DNA from: Alphaproteobacteria bacterium MarineAlpha10_Bin2
GTDB taxonomy: Bacteria > Pseudomonadota > Alphaproteobacteria > UBA828
Length of the DNA: 7,478 nt
NCBI GenBank assembly: GCA_002937555.1
Contig: PTKB01000134.1
Location: forward strand, 1 to 7,478
Direction: 5' to 3'
Positions 1 to 5,354 of this stretch are shown here, piece by piece. Below the pieces are notes generated by a model, which worked only from the letters and a program-made list of their open reading frames with translations, ran no database searches and was not told the DNA's origin. Position numbers and translations under genes: made by a program. Numbering within the stretch: position 1 is the first letter of the stretch; every line of letters begins with the position of its first letter.

Positions 1-505
1 CGTCGGAGGCGTGGGCGAGCGGCACGATACCCGCCGCTACCGCTGCCGAGCCGCCGCCGGTCGAGCCGCCGGCGGTGCGCGCCAAATTCCACGGGTTGCC
101 CGTAATGCCGTTGACGATGGATTCCGTGAAGCCCGAGGTGGCGAGCTCGGGCACCGCGCTGCGCCCGATGATGCGCAAGCCCCCGGCCCAGGCGCGCTCT
201 ATGTAATAGCTGGTCTCCGCCGGGCGGTGGCCCTGGAACAAGCGGCTGCCTATTTCCTGCAAGCGCCCGGCTTCGGTGGCGCCGACATCCTTGCGCAAGA
301 ATGGCACGCCGGGAAATATGCCACTGTCGGCGCCGCGCACGCTCTCTGCATCTTCATAGAATTCGAGGATGGCGTTGAGCTTCGGATTGAGCGCGTCATA
401 AGCCGCCCGGGCGAGAGCCGCCAACTCGGCAGCGGTCACCTCGCCGGCAGCGACGAGCTCACCCAACGCGGTGGCATCGAGCGCGGCGTATTCTTCTAGC
501 TTCAT
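1..505 (-). CDS. Amidase-signature family hydrolase, N-terminal part (cut by window edge)
   Basis: Amidase-signature enzymes hydrolyse C-N bonds of amides in the cytoplasm with a Ser-cisSer-Lys triad. The 168 visible residues start at the ATG at 505-503. A purine-rich AAAGAGAG (513-520) lies 7 bases upstream. The GTG immediately before the ATG is a possible alternative start. Visible landmarks are VPFLRKDVG, whose Lys72 matches the catalytic lysine, then AGRLQEIGSRL (79-89), then the glycine/serine-rich signature GGSTGGGSAAVAAG (146-159), whose Ser148 matches the cis-serine. The acyl-nucleophile serine would lie about 24 residues further on, beyond the window. The reading frame is open throughout. 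The substrate cannot be deduced, because the family includes general amidases, indoleacetamide hydrolases and cyclic-amide hydrolases. The gene lies 43 bases after the SRPBCC gene on the same strand, so co-transcription is likely. Confidence 0.93.
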   Translation of the reverse strand, partial: MKLEEYAALDATALGELVAAGEVTAAELAALARAAYDALNPKLNAILEFYEDAESVRGADSGIFPGVPFLRKDVGATEAGRLQEIGSRLFQGHRPAETSYYIERAWAGGLRIIGRSAVPELATSGFTESIVNGITGNPWNLARTAGGSTGGGSAAVAAGIVPLAHASD

Positions 506-548
506 CACGTGTCTCTCTTTTGTTGCCCCTCATGCGTATGAACGGAAT

Positions 549-1022
549 TTACCCGGGAAGTTTGGTGCCGGTCGACAAATAGTGATTTAGCTCGGCTTCC
601 CACTCCTCCATAAAGTTTTGATACCAATCATGGGTAAAGCCTTGCAGGAATTCGTCGCCCGCCGGCCCCAATGAAGTGTGAGTGTATGCAACTTCAGCCA
701 ATGTCCCGTTGTCACCGTCGCCAGACAGGGAAATTTCAAGCTTTCCGACGGTTCGCCTCGGCGTGACCATCGCCATTTCGAGGCGAAGCTGTTTCGGCTC
801 GTGGCGGGTGATGATCCAGATCGTATCGTCGGGCGTTCCCGGCGTCGTGAAAACGCAGTCCGCCTCGGCGGCGCCCGAATGGGATCGTACCATCGTCGGA
901 TTCCATCCGCGCGCCCAATCCAATTCCCGAACCGGGCAGAGCAGCGGAAAAACCTTTTCGGGCGAGGCGATCAAGGATTGGGTATAGCTGTGCCGAACCC
1001 GATTTGGGGATGATACGTTCAT
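549..1022 (-). CDS. SRPBCC-fold (START/polyketide-cyclase-like) protein
   Basis: This is a 157-residue protein of the SRPBCC superfamily, small helix-grip domains with a hydrophobic pocket for lipids or other hydrophobic ligands. The pattern supporting this is an N-terminal strand and short helix (HSYTQSLIASPEKVFPLLCP, 11-30), a CPVRELDWARGW segment (29-40) typical of one SRPBCC subgroup, a central run of strands (about 55-115), and a long C-terminal helix (about 121-150). The length is normal for a single domain. There is no signal peptide or membrane segment. A longer reading with ten more residues is possible from an ATG at 1052, but GGAGGG at 1028-1033 lies five bases before the ATG at 1022 and fixes the start there. 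It stands between an aminotransferase and an amidase on the same strand. A role in handling their hydrophobic substrate is conceivable but unproven. Confidence 0.82.
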   Translation of the reverse strand: MNVSSPNRVRHSYTQSLIASPEKVFPLLCPVRELDWARGWNPTMVRSHSGAAEADCVFTTPGTPDDTIWIITRHEPKQLRLEMAMVTPRRTVGKLEISLSGDGDNGTLAEVAYTHTSLGPAGDEFLQGFTHDWYQNFMEEWEAELNHYLSTGTKLPG

Positions 1023-1027
1023 ACGTG

Positions 1028-1033
1028 CCCTCC
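1028..1033 (-). promoter_or_regulatory. Ribosome-binding site deciding the SRPBCC start
   Basis: Read on the minus strand, GGAGGG is followed by five bases and then ATG. This near-perfect Shine-Dalgarno element selects the start at 1022 over the in-frame ATG at 1052, which lies upstream of the element. Confidence 0.8.
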
Positions 1034-1062
1034 ATTTTATTGTGCCCCTCAAACGCCGGGCG

Positions 1063-1153
1063 GGCGCGTCCGCGCCACCTGACTCCCTGGGGGCTACCTC
1101 GTATTAACTCGGGCGCGCGGTCGCGCTTGCCGGAACGCGAAAATGCGTTCCGG
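1063..1153. repeat. Three consecutive inverted repeats in the aminotransferase/SRPBCC gap
   Basis: The 168-base gap between the aminotransferase stop and the SRPBCC start contains three inverted repeats. The strongest is a perfect 9-base stem, CCGGAACGC (1130-1138) and GCGTTCCGG (1145-1153), with a six-base loop. The others are GCGCG/CGCGC (1113-1117 and 1122-1126, loop of 4) and GGCGCG/CGCGCC (1063-1068 and 1071-1076, loop of 2). No T-run follows on either strand, so none is a classical intrinsic terminator. They could limit 3' decay of the aminotransferase mRNA, assist factor-dependent termination, or belong to a palindromic repeat family. The short GC-only stems may be chance in such GC-rich DNA. 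Confidence 0.55.
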
Positions 1154-1190
1154 TTGGTGGTGCCTTCTGGCTGAGCCTGTGTGGGTTCCC

Positions 1191-2534
1191 TCAGGTGATC
1201 CCTTTGGCGATCTCCAGGATCGCCTGCTCGGTGATATCCACGCAGTGATCGAACTGCTCGCGGGTGGCGGTGTAGGCGGGGGCGAATTCTATTGCCGTGC
1301 CCTCTTCGCCGCCGAGTACGCCGAGCTCGGCCATGCGGTTGGCGATGGCTTTTACCGTATCGTCTTTGAACGGCGCTTTCGTCTTCTTGTCGGTGGTGAA
1401 ATCGACGCAGGTCCACATGCCGAGGCCGCGCACATCGCCGACGATGGGCAATTCGCGCAGGCGCTGCATGCGCTCGAGGAAATAAGCGCCGTTCTCGGCG
1501 GCACTCGTGAGGAGATCGCCCTCTTCCAGCATGGCGATGGTCTCGAGCGCCGCGGCACAGCCGCCGGGGTGGCCGTTATAGGTCTGGACATGGACATATT
1601 GCGACAGCGCGTCATGCACCTTGGTCGAGACGGTGGAGACGCCAAGCGGGAAATAGCCCGCCGTGATCGCCTTGCCCATCGACATGATGTCGCCATCGAT
1701 GCCCCAATGCTCCATGGCGAACCATTTGCCGGTGCGCCCGAACCCGGTGATCACCTCGTCGGCGATAAACAGCACGTCGTAGGTGTCGCAAATGGCGCGC
1801 ACGCGAGCGAAATAATCTTCCGGCGGTATCTGCACGCCGTCGGCCTGCATCACCGGCTCGGCGACGAAGGCGGCGACATATTCCGGCCCTTCATGGAGAA
1901 TCTGCTGTTCGAGATAATCGGCGCAGAACTCGCTCACCTCGGAGGCGTCCATGCCGAACGGCGTGCGGTAGAGATTTGGCGCTGGGATATGGCTGTAGCC
2001 CGGCACGCCGGGCTCGGTGATGTGCCGCGTGCCGAGATAATCGGTGGCGGCGAGCGCGCCCATGGTGGCGCCGTGATAGGCGTTCCATCGGGCGATGATC
2101 TTATGCGCGCGCGGCTTCACGCCGTTCAGCAAATGATATTGCTTGGCCGCCTTGAACGACATCTCGTTGGCTTCGGAGCCCGAGCCGGCGAACACACTGG
2201 CCGTGAGGGTGCCGGGCGCGAGCTCGGCGATCTTGGCGGCGAGGTTCACGGTTACGTCGACGACGTTGGCGAAAGTGCCGCCGTAATGCAGGCCGACGAG
2301 TTGGTCGTAGATCGCCTTGGCGATGCGGTCCTGGCCGTAGCCGAGCGACGAGGCGCGGGTTTGCGTGCTCATCATGTCGAGATAGGTCTTGCCCGCCGCG
2401 TCGGTGATCTCGAGGCCCTCCGCCGAGACGAAGATGGTGGCGCCGTCGGAGCGCATTTCGTCCTTGCGCGCGAGCGGGAAGAGATAATGATCGAGCGCGT
2501 TTTGCGTGAGCGTGTCGATATTGGGCAATGTCAT
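1191..2534 (-). CDS. Class III PLP-dependent aminotransferase
   Basis: This 447-residue fold-type I, class III aminotransferase moves an amino group, often from an omega-amine or amino acid, to a keto acid in the cytoplasm using pyridoxal phosphate. Landmarks are GSGSEAN (117-123, cofactor phosphate binding), NAYHG (151-155, Tyr153 stacks on the ring), IADEVITGFGRTG (257-269, Asp259 pairs with the pyridine nitrogen), Lys288 in SMGKAITAGYFPLG (285-298, Schiff-base lysine), and TYNGHPGG (318-325). The length is normal. The start is well supported: GGGAGG (2542-2547) lies seven bases before the ATG. All key cofactor residues are present, so it should be active. By eye, Gly409 falls where omega-amino acid:pyruvate enzymes carry a mobile arginine, so the substrate may differ. 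It diverges from the Gfo/Idh/MocA gene and lies upstream of the SRPBCC and amidase genes on the same strand. The exact substrate is unknown. Confidence 0.93.
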   Translation of the reverse strand: MTLPNIDTLTQNALDHYLFPLARKDEMRSDGATIFVSAEGLEITDAAGKTYLDMMSTQTRASSLGYGQDRIAKAIYDQLVGLHYGGTFANVVDVTVNLAAKIAELAPGTLTASVFAGSGSEANEMSFKAAKQYHLLNGVKPRAHKIIARWNAYHGATMGALAATDYLGTRHITEPGVPGYSHIPAPNLYRTPFGMDASEVSEFCADYLEQQILHEGPEYVAAFVAEPVMQADGVQIPPEDYFARVRAICDTYDVLFIADEVITGFGRTGKWFAMEHWGIDGDIMSMGKAITAGYFPLGVSTVSTKVHDALSQYVHVQTYNGHPGGCAAALETIAMLEEGDLLTSAAENGAYFLERMQRLRELPIVGDVRGLGMWTCVDFTTDKKTKAPFKDDTVKAIANRMAELGVLGGEEGTAIEFAPAYTATREQFDHCVDITEQAILEIAKGIT

Positions 2535-2541
2535 GGTGCGG

Positions 2542-2547
2542 CCTCCC
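2542..2547 (-). promoter_or_regulatory. Ribosome-binding site of the aminotransferase
   Basis: On the minus strand GGGAGG precedes the ATG at 2534 by seven bases, which confirms this start. Confidence 0.75.
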
Positions 2548-2579
2548 TATTCTTTGCGCTGATCTTGTGGCGTCGTTGA

Positions 2580-2591
2580 CTTGCGCGCAAG
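2580..2591. promoter_or_regulatory. Perfect 12-base palindrome in the divergent spacer (candidate operator)
   Basis: CTTGCGCGCAAG is its own reverse complement. It lies in the 130-base spacer (2535-2664) between the divergent aminotransferase and oxidoreductase genes, where a shared dimeric regulator could bind. No regulator gene is adjacent within the window and no second copy was noticed, so the functional call is inference. Confidence 0.3.
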
Positions 2592-2664
2592 CGCGACGGT
2601 GACGCTATGCTTCACGGGCGCGCGCGACTATTCTCTCATCCACAAAAACAAGAAAAGAAACGCC

Positions 2665-3669
2665 ATGGCCGCCGTCCGCTGGGGAATCTTGAGTTCCTCG
2701 AGCTTTGCCGTCGAACATATCATTCCGGCGCTCAAGCAATGCCATGGCCTCGAGCTTTGCGCGGTCTCCAGCCGCAACGGCGATACCGCCCAAGCGCTGG
2801 CGGCGAAATTCGGCATCGCGCGCGCCCATGGTTCCTATCAGGCGCTGGTCGACGATCCGGAAATCGACGTGGTGTACAATCCCCTCACCAATGATCTGCA
2901 TGTGCCGTGGTCGATCAAGGCGCTCGAAGCGGGCAAACATGTGCTGTGCGAAAAGCCGCTCGCCATGAACGCGGCAGAGGCCGAGCAGCTCATCGCGGCG
3001 CGGGATAAGGCCGGCCTTCTGGTGCAGGAAGCCTTCGTCATCCGCCACCATCCGCAATGGCGGCGCGTGCGCGAGCTCGTACGCGAAGGGCGTATCGGCA
3101 CCCTCAAGGCCGCGCAAGGCTGGCTCAGCTACCGGCTCGAGGATGCCGATAATTTCCGCAACAGGCCCGAGATGGGCGGCGGCGGCCTCATGGATATCGG
3201 CGTCTATCCGATGGTGACGTCGCGCTATATTTTCGAGGATGAGCCCATGCGCGTGTTTGCCGCTGTCCGCCGCGATGCCGATACCGGCGTCGACTGCCTG
3301 GTGAGCGCAATTCTCGATTTTCCGGCCGGTCAGGCCGGCTTCACTTGTTCCACCGAGCTTGCGGTGCAGCAGCATATGGCGTTTTTCGGCAGCCATGGCC
3401 GCATCGAGCTTTCCGATCCCTTCGCCCAGGCGCCCGACCGCGTAGCGCGGATTCTCATTGGCGGCGACCGCGGCATCTGGGATCCGGCGGTGGAGGAATA
3501 TGAGACCTTCGAGCCGCTCAATATGTATGTCAATCAGGCCGAGGAATTCAGCGCCGCGGTACGCGGGGGCAAGCTCGAAATTCCACTCGAAGACGGGCTC
3601 GCCAATATGCGCATCCTCGACGCCCTGTTCCGCTCGGGCAAAAGCGGCGCCTGGGAAGCGGTGGCCTAG
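2665..3669 (+). CDS. Gfo/Idh/MocA family NAD(P)-dependent oxidoreductase
   Basis: This is a 334-residue two-domain dehydrogenase whose family oxidises or reduces sugars, inositols and related polyols with NAD(P). The N-terminal Rossmann fold opens with VRWGILSSSSFAVEHIIPAL (4-23); serine at the second glycine position is also seen in xylose- and dihydrodiol-dehydrogenase-like members. Next come NPLTNDLHVPWSIKALEAGK (72-91) and CEKPL (95-99), containing the family's Glu-Lys-Pro with Lys97. The C-terminal sheet domain carries GGGGLMDIGVYPM (171-183), where Asp177 and Tyr181 occupy the usual Asp and His/Tyr substrate positions. The frame is open back to 2581, but the family N-terminus and usual length fit the ATG at 2665; the ribosome-binding site there is weak (a purine run). 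It is closest in appearance to NADP-dependent D-xylose 1-dehydrogenase-like proteins. The substrate is not certain. Confidence 0.92.
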   Translation: MAAVRWGILSSSSFAVEHIIPALKQCHGLELCAVSSRNGDTAQALAAKFGIARAHGSYQALVDDPEIDVVYNPLTNDLHVPWSIKALEAGKHVLCEKPLAMNAAEAEQLIAARDKAGLLVQEAFVIRHHPQWRRVRELVREGRIGTLKAAQGWLSYRLEDADNFRNRPEMGGGGLMDIGVYPMVTSRYIFEDEPMRVFAAVRRDADTGVDCLVSAILDFPAGQAGFTCSTELAVQQHMAFFGSHGRIELSDPFAQAPDRVARILIGGDRGIWDPAVEEYETFEPLNMYVNQAEEFSAAVRGGKLEIPLEDGLANMRILDALFRSGKSGAWEAVA

Positions 3670-3687
3670 CCGCGTCGGCAGGCGGAC

Positions 3688-3693
3688 AAGAGG
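3688..3693 (+). promoter_or_regulatory. Ribosome-binding site for the ATG at 3702
   Basis: AAGAGG lies eight bases before the ATG at 3702. It is much better than anything ahead of the ATG at 3777 and therefore points to 3702 as the original start of the sulfotransferase or of a short leader peptide. Confidence 0.5.
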
Positions 3694-3701
3694 CCGATCA
3701 G

Positions 3702-3773
3702 ATGGCTGAGAAAAAGAGCGCCAGCAAGGCGGAACAAATGCTCGAATTGGCCGAGCGCGTTCCGTCGCCGTAA
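3702..3773 (+). CDS. 23-codon leader ORF in frame with the sulfotransferase, ended by TAA
   Basis: An ATG with a good ribosome-binding site opens 23 codons beginning MAEKKSASKAEQ and ending ERVPSP. A TAA (3771-3773) follows. One codon later, in the same frame, is the ATG that starts the recognisable sulfotransferase. The peptide looks like a soluble helix (lysine/glutamate/alanine-rich). Two readings are possible: it is the real N-terminus of the sulfotransferase cut off by a nonsense change of a CAA, GAA or similar codon, or it is a short upstream ORF whose termination couples translation to the next ATG. It begins 32 bases after the stop of the oxidoreductase gene, which is operon-like spacing. 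Confidence 0.4.
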   Translation: MAEKKSASKAEQMLELAERVPSP

Positions 3774-3776
3774 GAT

Positions 3777-4658
3777 ATGGCGGCGCTGCAAAAAGGCGCC
3801 GAGGCGGTTTACGCCAAACCGTTGTTCTTTATCTGCGGCGCGATAAAATCCGGCACCACCTGGCTGCAGCTGATGTTGGATGCGCATCCGGATATCGCCT
3901 GCCGCGGCGAGGGACATCTGCCGAATATGCTGTTGCCGGGCATGGGAAAGGCGCTGCAGAAATACAACAACCAAATCGCTTTCAAAAATAATTCCATCTT
4001 CAACGAGATCGAGGGATTTCCACGCTTCGGCGGATCGCACCATTACGCGCTGTTTCGAACGGCGGTGGGCCTTCTATTGGCGCAATATGATGGCGAGGAT
4101 ATCCGCTTTATCGGCGAGAAATCGCCGGACAATGTGCTCGCATTGCCGATCTTGGGCCGCGTTTTTCCGCAGGCGAAGTTTCTTCACCTTATCCGCGACG
4201 GGCGCGATGCCGCAATCTCTGGCTGGTTCCACAATTTGCGGGTGTCGAAGGAGTGGGCCGAAAAGGAGTTCGGCAGCCTCAAGGCCTTTGCCGAACATTT
4301 CGCCCCTGGCTGGGTCAGAAGTATCAACGCCGGGCGCGACTTCGGCGCGCAATTTCCGGAACGTTATTACGAACTTAGATATGAAGATCTGCTGTCCGAC
4401 GGTGCGGGCGAACTGCGCGGCGTGTTGAACTATCTCGGCGCACGCGACGGCGAAACGGAAATCGCCAATTGCCTGAATGCGGCCAGTTTCGAAACCCTCG
4501 CCAAAGGGCGCGGCGCCGGCGAGGAAGACCGTGGATCCCATTTCCGCAAAGGCGTTCGGGGCGATTGGCGGGAACATTTCGACGATGAAATTCACGCCGC
4601 GTTCCGGGCTCGCGCCGGCGCACAATTGACGGCGCTGGGATATGACGACGAAAACTAG
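3777..4658 (+). CDS. PAPS-dependent sulfotransferase domain protein
   Basis: This 293-residue protein should transfer sulfate from PAPS to an acceptor hydroxyl or amine in the cytoplasm. The 5'-phosphosulfate loop is CGAIKSGTTWLQLML (20-34), with Lys24-Ser-Gly-Thr-Thr-Trp. The 3'-phosphate segment is HLIRDGRDAAISGW (137-150), with Arg140 and Ser148. The late cofactor motif is FRKGVRGDWREHF (256-268), the family's RKG..GDW. GEKSPDN (113-119) and RYEDLL (201-206) also match bacterial members. The C-terminus ends normally with LGYDDEN. The acceptor is unknown; bacterial sulfotransferases act on lipids, sugars, peptides and small metabolites. The start used here has a poor ribosome-binding site and is preceded, in frame, by a TAA and a better start at 3702. 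All catalytic motifs lie downstream of that TAA, so the protein from 3777 could be functional. It probably shares a transcript with the preceding oxidoreductase. Confidence 0.9.
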   Translation: MAALQKGAEAVYAKPLFFICGAIKSGTTWLQLMLDAHPDIACRGEGHLPNMLLPGMGKALQKYNNQIAFKNNSIFNEIEGFPRFGGSHHYALFRTAVGLLLAQYDGEDIRFIGEKSPDNVLALPILGRVFPQAKFLHLIRDGRDAAISGWFHNLRVSKEWAEKEFGSLKAFAEHFAPGWVRSINAGRDFGAQFPERYYELRYEDLLSDGAGELRGVLNYLGARDGETEIANCLNAASFETLAKGRGAGEEDRGSHFRKGVRGDWREHFDDEIHAAFRARAGAQLTALGYDDEN

Positions 4659-4833
4659 CGACGGCAGGGAAGGCGTGTCGCCTGTCCTAAGAATTTTCCC
4701 TTGGTTGAAATATAATCCGCGTTTAATTTGCAAACATGCCGGACAATTGGTTGCATGGTTGTACTGATGAATTCGGTTCAACGGTGCCGAGTGCAGAAAA
4801 TTAGCTGCGATAAAAAATAATGTTTGTTATTTC
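4659..4833. other. AT-rich intergenic region without a gene
   Basis: This stretch after the sulfotransferase is clearly richer in A and T than the surrounding genes. I see no open frame of interest and no clear terminator for the sulfotransferase; AGGCG-TGT-CGCCT near 4671-4683 is only a short stem. The right end contains the inverted repeat AAATAA (4815-4820) and TTATTT (4827-4832), directly before a -35-like TTGACA. It could be an UP element or a regulator site for the next gene. Confidence 0.4.
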
Positions 4834-4864
4834 TTGACATTCCGTATAGGTGAGGTTTGATAAA
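4834..4864 (+). promoter_or_regulatory. Candidate sigma70-type promoter for the small basic protein
   Basis: A consensus -35 TTGACA (4834-4839) is followed after 19 bases by GATAAA (4859-4864), four of six matches to the -10 consensus. The spacer is longer than the ideal 17. A very AT-rich stretch lies just upstream. The start codon at 4892 is 28 bases beyond. The -35 is convincing, the -10 less so. Confidence 0.4.
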
Positions 4865-4891
4865 TATCCCTTCTTCAATAAGAGTTTGGAC

Positions 4892-5185
4892 ATGGCTAGG
4901 AAATCTTCCGGAAAATTTGACGAAAACAGCCTCAACAAGGGCCAATTGCGCAAACTAAATGCGCTGAGGAAATTCCTTGGTGCGGACATTGCCAACAAGG
5001 CGTTTGGCGAATGGTATGAGAAACAAGCGAAGAAGCCGGACAGCGCGCCGGTCGACGCCAACGCCGCGCTGATCACCAATACGCTGGAGCCTTTGGCCAA
5101 GCAGGGAAAACTGCGTATCCCGCGTGGCGGCTATCTCGTGCGCCGCGGCAGAGGCCGGGTGATCGTCGAGCGCGCGCGCCCGTAA
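4892..5185 (+). CDS. Small basic protein of unknown function (97 aa)
   Basis: I do not recognise a named family. The protein begins MARKSSGKFDENSLNKGQ and is strongly basic, with no signal peptide or membrane segment. A helical first half includes NKGQLRKLNALRKFLGADI (about 15-33) and a second helix about 33-46. A middle linker with KKPDSAPVD (46-54) leads to a third helix (about 55-69). The C-terminal part, GKLRIPRGGYLVRRGRGR (72-89), looks like a basic beta-hairpin, reminiscent of a winged-helix or other nucleic-acid-binding tail; this is inference. The ATG at 4892 is chosen because AAGAG (4880-4884) lies seven bases upstream. An in-frame GTG at 4850 would place the start inside the likely promoter. 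The gene has its own promoter-like sequence and a strong terminator, so it is probably monocistronic. Confidence 0.75.
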   Translation: MARKSSGKFDENSLNKGQLRKLNALRKFLGADIANKAFGEWYEKQAKKPDSAPVDANAALITNTLEPLAKQGKLRIPRGGYLVRRGRGRVIVERARP

Positions 5186-5225
5186 GCCCGCGTTCCCGGC
5201 GCCGAGGCGCCGTCGCTACGATTTT

Positions 5226-5253
5226 AAGGCGCCCCTACCGGGCGCCTTTTTTT
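5226..5253 (+). terminator. Rho-independent terminator of the small basic gene
   Basis: A perfect 9-base stem, AAGGCGCCC (5226-5234) and GGGCGCCTT (5240-5248), with a five-base loop, runs into seven T (5247-5253). It lies 40 bases after the stop of the 97-residue gene. On the opposite strand the sequence after the stem is only weakly T-rich, so it would serve the convergent sthA poorly. A second small inverted repeat, CGGCGCC/GGCGCCG, sits at 5197-5212. Confidence 0.93.
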
Positions 5254-5270
5254 CGACGGCCGCGGCGGTG

Positions 5271-5354
5271 TTATTCGAGCCGGTTAAGACCGTCGAATGC
5301 GGCGGTTTTGTAACATTCCGCCAAGGTCGGATAGTTGAACACTGAATCGATTAA
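5271..5354 (-). pseudogene. sthA: Detached C-terminal segment of sthA after an in-frame TAA
   Basis: Reading on from the sthA stop in the same frame gives 27 sense codons, LIDSVFNYPTLAECY and then KTAAFDGLNRLE, and then a second TAA (5271-5273). This matches the well-known end of soluble transhydrogenases, for which the E. coli protein has IEYF, FNYPTMAEAY and NGLNRLF in the same order. The segment contains the NYPT.AE motif, the position of HPT.SE in the disulfide reductase superfamily, and belongs to the dimerisation domain. It is preserved without any frameshift, so the interruption is either recent, read through, or a base error. Confidence 0.9.

Noticed and set aside
11..499. 162-codon open frame on the plus strand at the left edge
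   Set aside because: The minus strand encodes a clear amidase-signature N-terminus with the catalytic lysine and serine motif. The plus-strand product is low-complexity.
1143..2579. 478-codon open frame on the plus strand opposite the aminotransferase
   Set aside because: It mirrors the aminotransferase almost exactly. Its product has no recognisable motifs and a skewed His/Ala/Gly/Arg/Glu composition typical of antisense frames in GC-rich genes.
2576..2611. Promoter for the oxidoreductase from TTGACT (2576) and TATGCT (2606)
   Set aside because: The spacer would be 24 bases, far outside the workable range.
2581..2664. 28-residue N-terminal extension of the Gfo/Idh/MocA protein
   Set aside because: The Rossmann fold begins directly after the ATG at 2665, which gives the usual family length. 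The extension has no family resemblance and covers the probable regulatory spacer.
4850..4891. GTG start at 4850 adding 14 residues to the small basic protein
   Set aside because: It overlaps the promoter-like region. The ATG at 4892 has a ribosome-binding site at good spacing and the family-like MARKSSGKF start.
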